Of a stretch of DNA of 64,000 nucleotides, positions 33,440-43,661 are shown piece by piece. The stretch's first letter is position 1. Every line of letters begins with the position of its first letter. Under the pieces are notes generated by a model that saw nothing but the letters and a program-made list of their open reading frames with translations, ran no database searches and had not been told where the DNA came from. This stretch comes from Abelmoschus esculentus (taxonomy: Eukaryota; Streptophyta; Magnoliopsida; Malvales; Malvaceae): contig JAUCBN010000021.1 of assembly GCA_035048815.1 (NCBI GenBank), positions 3,193,501-3,257,500 on the forward strand, written 5' to 3'. Position numbers and translations under genes: made by a program.

Positions 33440-33595
33440 CGTCTTGGTTGCATGCATGTATGAATACTGAATATATAAACAACTCTAACATTGTACACTT
33501 GTTATTAATTAAGTCGATTAAACAAGATTTCTCTACTATACATCATGGATGTGGGAGATTTAGAATTAAAAAATATATACACACATGTAGGTAAT
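33440..33595 (+). promoter_or_regulatory. Orphan distal promoter of the 8CM family
   Basis: TGCATGCATGTATGAATACT, ATATATAAACAACTCTAAC, ATACATCATGGATGTGGGAG and ATTTAGAATTAAAAAATATA match the far-upstream regions of G4, G6 and G8 in the same order, but no TATA box or 8CM gene follows on the plus strand. Most likely the remnant of a deleted ninth gene. Confidence 0.7.
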
Positions 33596-34640
33596 AAGAT
33601 GATAATGGAATTTTAAGGATCTATACACTTAGAATAGAACTTGTCTATTAAAATGTCTTTAGCTTATTATGATTCAATCTGAATCAATTTAGAATCAATT
33701 TGGGTGGTTTGAATGAGAAAATATCTACTCAAAGATATATCAATTTGGCAAGTCTAAACGAAGAATCAACATAACTGGGCTTGAAAGAAGATTTTAAAGT
33801 TGTATGGTTTTTGGTTGTTGAAGATTCTAAATCAAATAGAGTTCGAATGAAATTGTCCAGTAATAAAAATTGTCCACAAAATAAAATTGCCTTCAAAAGG
33901 AAAATTACTCGGGCAATTAACAAATATAATACTATTTTGAAATGTTTTTTTTTATTTCTTTAAATCTTTTCTGTTTTTTTTATTTCACACTCATCACAGT
34001 CACACTCAACCACACTTGGTTTTCTCTCACACTTGTACACCACCACTATCTTTTTCTTCACACTCTCACTCTCACTCACTCACTCTTGGCTCTCAACTCA
34101 CTTATTCACAACCTCACTCACACATTACAAAGCAATGATAATGTCTTTATATAGACACTAGGCATTATTATATAATAAAACCTATTAAAAACCATAACTC
34201 TTGTAACTTCTGACTCCTATATTAAACTCTATAAAGACTAGTAACTCTCATATTAACTTTCGATATTTTAAATTTGTAACTCCCCATTAACGCCTTTTTA
34301 AGACTCATTTAATATTTCATTTAAGTTTATTCAACAGTTGCAGTAAGTTGTGACCGTGCAAGGGTATTTTAAGGGTAGAGATTTATGGGAACGTGTCAAG
34401 GTTGAAAAAGTTAAGAGAATATGAATAGTTTTCTAAAGTTATAATTACATGGATGGTGGTTTCTTGCGGTTTTAACTATGTTCATATATAATTTAAAAGT
34501 TATTGTAGAATGAGAGGATTATGCCAAATGGCTATGAAATAATGCTTTCTTTCTAATATTCTTATTCTCCTGTATTTCTTCTTCTTCCTTTTAACTCTAT
34601 TTCTACAACATATTCTTGAGTGTTAAGAAGATTCATAACA
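33596..34640. other. Intergenic stretch with CT/CA-rich segment
   Basis: 33975-34130 is strongly pyrimidine-rich (TCACACTCTCACTCTCACTC). The rest is AT-rich and I see no gene. The pyrimidine-rich piece followed by a TATATAGACA motif could belong to an old LTR; no counterpart is visible. Confidence 0.35.
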
Positions 34641-35200
34641 GAATGCCTTTGACATCAACAAGAGAAAGTGCCTTGACCCAAGGTTATATAGGGTTTTCCA
34701 TGTATTCCTAGGCATTCCTTTATTATGCGGTTGGTTATCATGGATCGTCTTCTTACACGATATAGGTTATTTGTCTGGTTGTGTGACGTTGAGACTAGTT
34801 GTTTGTTTTGCGAGGATAGATTAGAGATAAGAGATCATATTTTTGCTGAATGTTTTTGTTGGATTAATTTGCTAAGTTGGTTGCAAGGAGAGGGAAATGG
34901 TAAAACGTTGTTTGCTGTGATTTTGAGGATTGCCTTAAATTGTTGCAATTATTTGATTTGACGAGAAAGGAATTCTAGGTTACATACATGGGAAAGCTCC
35001 TCAACTTATTGAGGCAATGTTCCCTCGAATCAAAAAATTATAAATATGAGATTGGATGGATGCTCCAAAGTTCTGTCCTCTTTTTTAATAGCTAACTGGA
35101 ATCTGCTATGTAACCAGTTTGTGATTGTATAGGGACTTTATAGTTGTAATGGTGATTTATTAATTCTTTTATGTTCTTGGATGAATACTACATCAATTTA
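34640..35200 (+). mobile_element. LINE (non-LTR retrotransposon) 3' fragment with zf-RVT remnant
   Basis: A 78-codon frame at 34725-34961 has RLLTRYRLFVW, CLFC.....IRDHIFAEC and a Cys/His arrangement like the zinc-binding domain at the C-terminus of plant LINE reverse transcriptases (CxLC...E.RDHLFF.C). Beyond its stop the sequence still reads RERNSR..T. as in these proteins. Upstream RT domains are absent, so it is a 5'-truncated, dead copy. Confidence 0.5.
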
Positions 35201-35788
35201 TAGAAAATTCAGAAAAGATGATAATGGATTCGAAAACGATGATTATGTTACAAATAATTCTCACTTGATAAGAAATAATTAATTACACTCTCGTAAGTTT
35301 TAAAATCGTGAAAATCAACTAATAGTAATAAAATAATGATGATGAACGAGTATCAATTCCCCTTTAATTTTGATACTTTTATGTGTGAATAAATATTATT
35401 CATCTAGTATCGATACATGTCCTTGAGATGATATCCTTCACATTTGTTGATTAAATTAGAGGATATAGATCATATAAAAATATATAATACCATATCCTCA
35501 TTTATGTTCCATCAATAATAATATTAACTTAATCAAATACAATCGACAAATTAATTATAATATTATTTTATGTCTTCAAATTTTGAACCTGTTAACTAGT
35601 ATTTATTATCGCTATTATCACAATTGATTACAATGACATTTTGCAATGGAAATACAATGAAAGACAGACTTATTGGGAAAGGGGATGAAAAAACCAACAA
35701 ATAAAATAAACAATGAAAACTTCACAACACATTAAATTCAACACACAGTAAGATCAAACAATCTACAGACATCGGAGAAGAACACCCT
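35201..35788. other. Downstream flank of G7
   Basis: 35216-35380 duplicates 29312-29480 downstream of G6, and 35630-35785 duplicates the G6 3' flank. No additional gene. Confidence 0.55.
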
Positions 35789-36226
35789 CTACATGAGTTT
35801 GCAGATATATTCAGTAGCGACTCTTCTGCCACAGTTATTCAGAAGGAGGCTCAAAGAAATAGGAAGGTTGATGTTAAGGCCTAACACATTGGCTCTGATA
35901 GCAGTGCAAAGGCAAACGGCAGCCTCGAGATCGAGCAAACCTTCGATTAGGCTGCAGCAAGGCTGTGTAGGCACGTTGCCCAGTTACACGTTAACCAAGC
36001 TCAGCAGATTAAGACACACGCCCAGGTTCAAAGGATTGCATGTACCGGATTGACCACGACCAGTAGGGACCACATCCCCAGGGCGAACAACGATGGGGTT
36101 TTTGGAATTAGTTGTGCAGGAAGAACGTTCTGAATTACCATCAACATTGTATGAGCTTACTAAAGCAAAGAAGAGGAGATTGAGGGAAAGAAATAGAGCC
36201 GTTGATGCGTTGAGACTTGAACCCAT
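35789..36226 (-). pseudogene. 8CM protein gene with in-frame stop (G7)
   Basis: Long-linker form (145 codons; MGSSLNAST start; NVDGNSERSSCTT insert as in G3). The frame is intact from start to end except for one TAA at 35984-35986, where other copies have GAA/GAG (VNV-E-LGNV). The product would stop after LSLLSLVNV-type residues and keep only the first two of the eight motif cysteines. It also has unusual CTAIRANV and a CKLM end. The TATA box is intact, but a MULE-like element splits the distal promoter. Downstream in-frame ATG (MPTQPCC) lacks a signal peptide. A sequencing error at one base is the main alternative. Confidence 0.85.
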
Positions 36227-36327
36227 TTCCGAAAGATTTGAAATGATTGAGAAGAAAACAGTTTTATTTGAGACTGCTTCGAAGACGATGAGTGATGATT
36301 TTGTTGAATTGAGCAAGGGGTTTTTAC

Positions 36328-36335
36328 TTTTTATA
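36328..36335 (-). promoter_or_regulatory. TATA box of G7
   Basis: TATAAAAA on the minus strand, ~105 bp before the ATG. A few extra bases (GTAAAAA) separate it from the usual CCCCTTGC. Confidence 0.65.
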
Positions 36336-36478
36336 TCTGACATGGATGAACTCAAAGCTTCGTTGGAAGTAGAAAATTAGAGCCACTAACTCAGATTAGA
36401 TGGAGATTTGGGATCGAAGATATATTTGTTTGGTGGGAAATTACTTGAGTGTCTATATATATAATCTCCCACATCAAC

Positions 36479-36688
36479 AGAGAGATTATTAGGTGAATCA
36501 TGTTTAACACGTCATTCATGGTTCAAATAATTAGAACCGTTGATCTTTAAATAATCATCTAATAACTACCCACCCACTAAGTCCATATATGAAAGAGGTG
36601 ATAATTCACTTGAAAAAAAATTAAAATCAACGATCTTGATTATCTGGATCATGGATGACGTGTGAACATGGTTCACCTAATAATTTTT
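36479..36688. mobile_element. MULE-like MITE (210 bp) in the G7 distal promoter
   Basis: About 45-bp terminal inverted repeats (ATTATTAGGTGAATCATGTT; right end complement ATTATTAGGTGAACCATGTT). The flanks are exact 10-bp repeats CCACATCAAC at 36469-36478 and 36689-36698, close to the 9-10-bp duplications of Mutator-like elements. The other gene copies have one uninterrupted ATCTCCCAC.TC.A.GATG here. Confidence 0.85.
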
Positions 36689-36698
36689 CCACATCAAC

Positions 36699-37194
36699 GA
36701 TGGATAGCGTAATTATTCAAAATCATTTTCGATTGATTTAATTAATAACACGAGGACCACGTTAAAGTTGATTGTGTGTATATAAATACGATGGTGAAAA
36801 AATTTAGTTTTTATGGGTGTTTTAATTTTAGGGTTTAAGGATTTAGTTTAAGGTATAAGATTTAGGATTTAGGGATTCAAGTATATGGGTTTAATATTTA
36901 TAGGTTATGGTTAGAATTGGGATGTTAAGATTAGGGTTTAGGGTTTAGATCTTAAAGTTTAAGTTTTAGGGTAGTATGTTAAAGATTTAGGGTTCAACCT
37001 ATAAACTCTAAATTCTATTCACATTCACTAAATCTTAAACTATTAAACCCTAAACCCTAAACTCTACCCTTAAATGAATCTCTAAATACTAAAACTAAAT
37101 CTCTTATGAAAACTGAAAATTTCTCCACCAATATATCAAATAATTATCCTTGTCTAAATAATATTCTTTTATGTCATAAATATATAGAGGTGGA
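36699..37194. other. Rest of G7 promoter and TTTAGGG-rich tract
   Basis: 36700-36790 is the displaced distal promoter of G7. 36820-37100 holds irregular TTTAGGG strings followed by CCCTAAA strings, forming a loose inverted repeat. No gene. Confidence 0.5.
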
Positions 37195-37696
37195 CACGAG
37201 TTGGGTATATTTTTAACTCACCTGATCCGACCCGAGTTTAAAAAATCTAATCCGATCTAACTCGAGTTTTATGCTTCAAAACCCAATCCAATCCGAGTTT
37301 TAAGCTTTAAAATCCGACCCGACACGAGTTTTAAGCTTCAAAACCCGATCCAACCCGAGCCATTAAAAATCTAAAAATTTAGGTACTTAATTGTAAAAAA
37401 ATAAATTTTAAAGATCTAATTGTAAAAATAAAATTTTAATGACCTAATTGTAAAAAAAATCTATTATAGTGATCTAATTGCATAAAATATATATAAGAAG
37501 GGATCATTATTGTAAAAATCCTTTTAAATTATATGAAAAAAATTACACTATTAATCTCGAGTCAGATCGAATTTTTTCTACCAACCCAACCCAACATCAT
37601 TCTTAAAAAAAAAACTCAATCCGATCCAAACCCGAACTTTTAATAAAAATTAAACTCATCAAAACTCATCGAATTCAATTTATATTCCCATTCCTA
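37195..37696. mobile_element. Candidate hAT-like element
   Basis: Begins TAGAGGTGGACACGAGTTGG and ends TTCCCATTCCTA; the interior repeats AACCCGA.CC.ACCCGAG strings. Flanks are both TATATA-rich (possible 8-bp duplication, not discriminating). Same architecture as the 21.6-kb element. Confidence 0.5.
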
Positions 37697-38677
37697 TATA
37701 TATACATATAACATTGACCTTCTCAAACGAGAGTAATGTAGTAGTTTTCTTTCGGTTCTTGTGGTTGTCCTTGGTCGATTTCTCATATAGCAATCGGAAC
37801 CCACGAAAGGAATAGATAAAGCTATTATTTGTGCGAAATGGACTAATTCACTTGTATTGCGTAAAATTTAATATTTTTTTATCTTTTTAAATGTTAAAAA
37901 GATAATAAATGTTTAAGATTAATTTATTATTTTTATTATAATTTTTATATTTTGTATTGTTAATTTTATTCGTTTATTTATTTTTATTTAATGGTCTAAA
38001 ACGTATAAAATTTTTAAATTTTATAACGTAAGAAGATACATTCCCTGACCAATGGCTATAGATAGTCAACTTTAAATTAAATTTGGATAGATAACCTGAT
38101 CAATAAACATGTCTAATTCCAAAAAAAAGTGTCTCAAAATGAAAGAAAGCAAAAGATTTCTCTGCATTGCTCTTGTTTGAGAAGGGTTAATTTTCAGAGG
38201 GTCTCAAATATTTTTAAAGCTCCGAATAAAAACTAAAATGTAAATAGAAATCTTTGTTATGGAATCATATATCTCCTCTCATCCTATACTTTCAAATAGC
38301 CTTAAACTTAAAATGAATGATACAGAATATTCGAACTCGTATCTTTTTATATGTTATAACATTAATTGTGTTGACTGAATTCAGATTCGATTGATTAATA
38401 TAATAAAATTATTTGGACCACTAATTAGATAAAATTGTAAATAAATCCCTAATAAATGAAATGTTAAATTTTAATAATGAATCAAAATACAATTACAATA
38501 TATTCATGTGAAAAAAAGAGGGGTACATATCTTTAGAATAAAAATGAAAGAGAAGGCTTCTCAATTACTGAGAAACAATACAAAGAGTTATTGGGAAGGG
38601 GATGTAAAATCCAAGAAATAAACAATGCCAACGCCACAACAAACACACAGTAAAGCCAAACACATTGGAGAAGAACA
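37697..38677. other. G7-G8 intergenic region
   Basis: AT-rich. No gene, RNA or clear repeat recognised apart from the last ~150 bp, the conserved 3' flank of G8. Confidence 0.5.
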
Positions 38678-39097
38678 TTACATGAGGTTACAGATGTATT
38701 CAGTGGGGACTCTTCTTCCACAGTTATTCAGAAGGAGGCTCAAAGAAATGGGAAGGTTGATGTTAAGGCCCAACACATTGGCTCTTAATGTAGTGCAAAG
38801 GCAAACGGCAGCCTCAAGATCCAACAAACCTTCGATTAGGCTGCAGCACGGCTGTGTAGGCACGTTGCCCAGTTCCACGTTAACCAAGCTCAGCAGATTA
38901 AGACACACGCCCAGGTTCAAGGGATTGCATGTACCGGATTGACCAAGACCAGTAGGGACCACATCTCCAGGACGAACAACGACGGGATTCCTGGGATTTT
39001 TTGTGCAGGAACCAACATTGTGAGAACTTACCAAAGCAAACAAGACAAGGTTGAGGGAAAGAAATAGAACAGTTGATGCCTTTACACTTGAAGCCAT
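38678..39097 (-). CDS. 8CM secreted protein, DC2.15-like (G8)
   Basis: 139 residues; MASSVKAST start chosen by paralogue alignment, as the 29-residue in-frame extension lies in the leader. Signal peptide, linker with the extra Cys (NVGSCTKN), and 8CM domain are complete. The C-terminus mixes the two subtypes: LSLLLNN as in G4-G7 but CGRRVPTEYIC as in G1-G3, suggesting gene conversion. Predicted secreted. The distal promoter (to about 39450) is conserved with G6. It is the last gene before the retrotransposon block. Confidence 0.92.
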   Translation of the reverse strand: MASSVKASTVLFLSLNLVLFALVSSHNVGSCTKNPRNPVVVRPGDVVPTGLGQSGTCNPLNLGVCLNLLSLVNVELGNVPTQPCCSLIEGLLDLEAAVCLCTTLRANVLGLNINLPISLSLLLNNCGRRVPTEYICNLM

Positions 39098-39188
39098 TTT
39101 CGAATAGAAAAATATTACAAGTGAAATCAGTCTATTTGAAACTGCTTCTAAGACAATGGCAGATGATGTTGGTGACATGTGCAAAGGG

Positions 39189-39196
39189 TTTTTATA
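39189..39196 (-). promoter_or_regulatory. TATA box of G8
   Basis: TATAAAAA on the minus strand followed by CCCTTTGC, about 95 bp before the ATG. Confidence 0.75.
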
Positions 39197-39731
39197 GCTG
39201 AAATGGATGAACTCGGAGCTGTTTTAGAATTAGAACATGAGAGCCACAAAGTCAGATTAATTGGAGACTTTGTATCTTTGAATATTTGTTTGGTGGGAAA
39301 GTACTTGTGTGTGTATAGATTTTTTGTAAGTGGAAATCTCCGACATCCATGATGTATAGTATATAAATCATGTTTAATTGATTTCATTAATAACATGAGG
39401 ACAACGTTAGACTTGTTAATATATTCAGACATGCATGCAACCGAGAAAAACTAGGATTTATGTAATAAATATATGTAAAAAGCATGGACCTTCACAAACA
39501 AGAGAAACCCACCAAAGGAATAGATTAAGCTCTACAATCTGCAGAATTCGTTAGGAAAATGTACTGCAAAATATTTATATATATGTGAGTAAGGGTGTTT
39601 CTGTATTTGAGATAGAACACATTACTACAATATTAAACGGATTGCCCATCCTTTTCTGTCGGTAGGGTGGTTTCTATCTAGGTTGAGTTAACCACCTTAC
39701 GATAAATATTAGATTAGTATTATTTATAATT

Positions 39732-40159
39732 GGGTAAACTGCAATGGAGGTCAATTAATTATGGGTAGGATTATATTTCGGTCACCTAATTATTAAAAGT
39801 TATATTTTGGTCACCCAATTATTAAAGGTTACATTTAGTTCACTTAATTATAGGTGAGGTTACATTTGGGTCACTCTTCATATTTGAAAAAAATTATCAA
39901 TTCGTGTATTAAATTAATTAATGATTTTAAATGAAGTATTCTAATGTTAACAAGAGTATACAAGTGATTTAGAATAAAAAAATTACCAAATTGATATATT
40001 TTTTCAAATATGAAGAGTGACTCAAATGTAACCTCTAATAATTGGGTGACTTAAATGTAACCTTACCCATAAATAAGTAACCTAAATATAACTTTTAATA
40101 ATTAGGTGACCCAAATATAAATATACATATAATTAAGTGACGTATGTTGCAGTTTAACC
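39732..40159. mobile_element. MULE-like MITE with ~170-bp inverted repeats
   Basis: Left GGGTAAACTGCA ... CACCTAATTATTAAAAGTTA ... GTCACTCTTCATATTTGAAA is repeated inverted at the right, ending TGCAGTTTAACC. Exact 9-bp flanking repeats TTTATAATT at 39723-39731 and 40160-40168 fit Mutator-like elements. The interior is non-coding. Confidence 0.85.
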
Positions 40160-40364
40160 TTTATAATTATATGTTGATTAAATTATTAGATCCATACAAA
40201 CATTTGGAATGGGACGGATTGGGCTTAAAAATTTATGTTCAAACTCTGATATATTTTTAAAACATGCTTAGGAACATTAAATTTAGACAAATAACCTGAC
40301 TAATAAATACGTCTAATTCAAAAAAAAAAAATACTTCGACCAAATAAAAGAAAGCGAAGAGAAA

Positions 40365-40483
40365 AAAAAATGTTTTAAGAAACGTTTTTTTAGTTTTATA
40401 ATGACATTTTTAGCATTGTTAGAAATACTTGCGGCACTCAGTAAAGTATCGCAAGAAGTGCTGATGAAACCAATATCGTAAAG
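40365..40483 (+). repeat. Fragment related to the AGTGGCG repeat array
   Basis: AACGTTTTTTTAGTTTTATA and the following TGACATTTTTAGCATTGTTA align with 3845-3885. Cut off by the copia-type LTR at 40484. Confidence 0.5.
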
Positions 40484-41520
40484 TGTAGAACTAATGTTTT
40501 CATATAATAATTGAAAAATAATTTTTGACTAATTTGAAAAGATTTCAAAATTGGTTCTTATGTCCAAATTACTTAAAAATATATTTAAGATGTTTTTTAG
40601 AGATTTTAAAAATGTTTTAAATGATTTAAAGAAACCAAATAAGTGTTTTTAACCCAGATGTTTCGATACCTATTTATCAATGTCATGTTTCAAAGACAAA
40701 ATCACATCGGTATCGATACTGGTATCGATACCCTTTCACCACTGTGAGGTTTGGTTTCGAACCTTGTTTCGATACCCCCAACGGTTATAAAACGAATTTA
40801 TGAAAAACCCCAACGGCTAGGAGCGGTATCGATACTGGTATTGATACCTATTCATAAATGCATACCAACAGTTATTTCCCAAAGCAGGTGTTTCGATATC
40901 GGTTTGAGGTGTTTCGATACCACCTGCACTAGAAGAGGAAATAAGCCTTGAAATCAACTCCAAACGGCCCCAAAACATCCCCAACGGTCATAAACGACTA
41001 GAAGCTCATTTGGTATGATAAAAGCAAGCCTCAAACATCAAAACAAGACTAATGCTTCATTGTAAACAACATTATGATTCAAGAATTATCTTAGAGCATA
41101 ATTCTCATCATTTTGGATAGACAACACTTGTGAGCTTAATGTTTATGTATGCTCAAGTGTCTTAGGATTGGGTGAGAGCTTAGATTGCAAACATTAGCCT
41201 TGTTAGAAGGATTAAACAAGTTTGCTTAAGATTTCTCTTGCTTGAGTGAATTCCCAAAGTTCGGTTATGAAATTTAGATGCTAAATTCGGGTTGAGAATC
41301 TAGGATTGTAAGGTTATCCCTTTGGACTCAAAAGGTTGAAATTCTTAGTGAATTTGGGACATCCTTAGTGGAAAGCTAAATGTAAGCGTGGCCGAACCAC
41401 TATAAATCTTTGTGTTCTTTGTCCATATTTTTGTTTCCACCACAAACCACCCAAATCACCAATTCTCTATCACTTGGCAAGCTATATCGGTTATTTTATC
41501 GAGCCACATCATGCCTAACA
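40484..41520 (+). mobile_element. 5' LTR of gag-only Ty1/copia-type element
   Basis: TGTAGAACTAATG start and CATGCCTAACA end, followed at 41521 by TTAGTATCAGAGC, the initiator-tRNA-Met-type primer-binding site. The start recurs at 43637 after a polypurine tract. 40650-40920 contains several GGTATCGATACC palindromes. Confidence 0.85.
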
Positions 41521-41521
41521 A

Positions 41522-41540
41522 TTAGTATCAGAGCGAGGCT
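41522..41540 (+). other. Primer-binding site (tRNA-Met type)
   Basis: TTAGTATCAGAGCGAGGCT directly after the LTR end; matches the TGGTATCAGAGC consensus apart from the first bases. Confidence 0.8.
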
Positions 41541-41599
41541 CAATCGAAGAGGATTAACATCCTATTGAGAAGATCCGGTGAGCTCGACCAATTAGCGAT

Positions 41600-43060
41600 C
41601 AACCGACATTCCATGGCTCAATCCATTGACAAGCCACATTTCTTTAACGGGTCCAACTACTCCTAATAGAAGATAAGGATAAAGTATTTCATCAACTCAA
41701 GAGACTACAAGCCATGAGGTATAGTTGAAGATGGACCTTTCGTGCCAAAAGGAACAAAGGCGAAATAGAGCGTGGAAGATCGCATGAAGATGAAGCTAAA
41801 TCACAAGGCTTTGTACATTCTTGTTTGTACATTCCATCAAAGCATCTATAAGAAGATATCTTCTTGTAAAAGTGCCAAGGAAGTTTGGGACAAGCTAGAA
41901 GTCACATACGAAGGAACAAACGAAGTAAAGGAGACCAAGATTTTACTCCTCAACCAAGAGTATGAGAACTTCAAGATGAATCCGGAAGAGGACATAGGAA
42001 AGATGTTCGATCTTCTCTATCATCACCAATGGACTTAGAGGATATTGAGAGATCATTCCGTAGGAGAAGCTTGTTCGTAAGCTCATCTATTCCCTTCTCG
42101 AGTCATGGGACTCGAAAAGGAACGCCATCATTGAAGCAAAGAATTTGAAAACTCTCAAGCTTGATGAACTCATGGGGTCACTTCTCACACATCAAATCAT
42201 GATGAAAGGAAGACAATAGGAGAAGAAGAAGGAAGAGATTAAATCGATAGGGAAGAAGAAGATCCAAGAGCTTGGTGTAAATGTCAACACTATTGCATTC
42301 AAATCCTCCAAGTGCATCCACCTTGAAGATTCAAGTGAGGAGGATAGCGAAGGAGATGAAGAGCTTGCCCAACTCTTCACTGATTTCGATCGATTCGTGA
42401 GGAACAAAAGTAAAAAATTCTCAAAGCATGAATCAAAGAAGAAGATGAAGGATTCCCACAAGTCTAAGAAAGATGGATCATCTTCAAAGAAACAAGCATG
42501 TGTGATCTTCAAAGAAACAAGCATGTGTGGCTACATGGAGTGATAAGGGCTCCACCGAAAATGAAAAAGCTAACCTATGCTTGATGGCCCTCAATGAGGG
42601 GGAGGTAGCTTCTAACTCTCAAACTTTAAATTCTTATACATTTGATGAGTTGCAAGAAGCTTATGATAAATTGGTTTTTGATTTCAAAATTACATTTTTC
42701 AAAGAAAAAGAAATTAATTTCAAAATTGAAAATTGAAAATGATTTACTTTTGAAAACCAATTTGGAGTTTGAAACAAAAATAAAAGATTTTGAACTTAAA
42801 ATTTTTGATTTAAAAAATTTGCTTCAAACGATGGAAAAAGATTATCAAATTGCTTTAGATGATCTTAAGAAGGAAAAAGATTTGATTACCAAAGAACTTC
42901 AAAAGAAAAATGATTTGGGAAAATCAAATTTTTATTTGAAACAATCTAGTACCCCTAGATTTGAAAATGGAAAATGTTTTAGAAGTGTTTGGGTCCTAAA
43001 AGGACTAATCACTTCAACTAATAGGGATTAAATTGAAAAATTGATTCCTAAGGGGACTAA
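41600..43060 (+). pseudogene. Copia-type gag (UBN2) with coiled-coil tail, broken; no pol
   Basis: Frame at 41772-42038 has KEVWDKLEVTYEGTNEVKET and NQEYENFKMNPEEDIGKMFD, the UBN2/gag_pre region of plant copia elements. It then loses frame. Later pieces read ATWSDKGSTENEKANLCLMA and, at 42642-43031, a long Lys/Glu/Leu coiled-coil. A 24-bp tandem duplication near 42480-42530 disrupts the join. There is no CCHC knuckle, protease, integrase or RT before the polypurine tract, so the element depended on others for movement. Confidence 0.75.
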
Positions 43061-43623
43061 ATTATGTGCTACTAATGCTAAAAGATCCAAAGCAATTTGG
43101 ATACCAAAAGTTTCTTGATTGTTTCATTTTAGGTGTGATGTAGGTATGAGCAACAAAGTGCAAGATTAAGGGGGAGCTCCATACACACAAGTAGGACACT
43201 TGAAGAAGGAAGGCTTCACATCCTACCTTTGATTCAAGTATGGTAAAATCTAGTTTTAGCTTTAATTTTGTTTATCTTTTGTTTAAACTAGATTATCATA
43301 ATTGTTGGACTAACACTTAGTGATGCCTTGAGTAAGGAGGAGTGTTTTGTTTTCATGAACTAAGTTTTGACATTTGATTTTAAAACAATTGACATTTTAA
43401 AACTCTCCTATGTTATGAGCTTTAAAGTTTTTCAAACTTGGTTTGAACCATTTTTGATATAACAAAAAAAGGGAGAATGTTGTGAAAAATTGTTTTTCAA
43501 AGAATTTCAAATGGATAAGAAAAAACTTTAAACGACTTGATTCTTTAATTATATTATTCAAATTTTATTTCACAAAGGGGAGCAATCTCAAAAACAGTTT
43601 TTCAAGGTGGTTTTATTATATCA

Positions 43624-43661
43624 AAAAGGGGGAGATTGTAGAACTAATGTTTTGATATAAT
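43624..43661 (+). mobile_element. Polypurine tract and interrupted 3' LTR of the copia-type element
   Basis: AAAAAGGGGGAGAT then TGTAGAACTAATGTTTTGAT, matching the 5' LTR start. Broken after 25 bp by the Athila-type element at 43662. The remainder of this LTR is not in the window. Confidence 0.85.
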
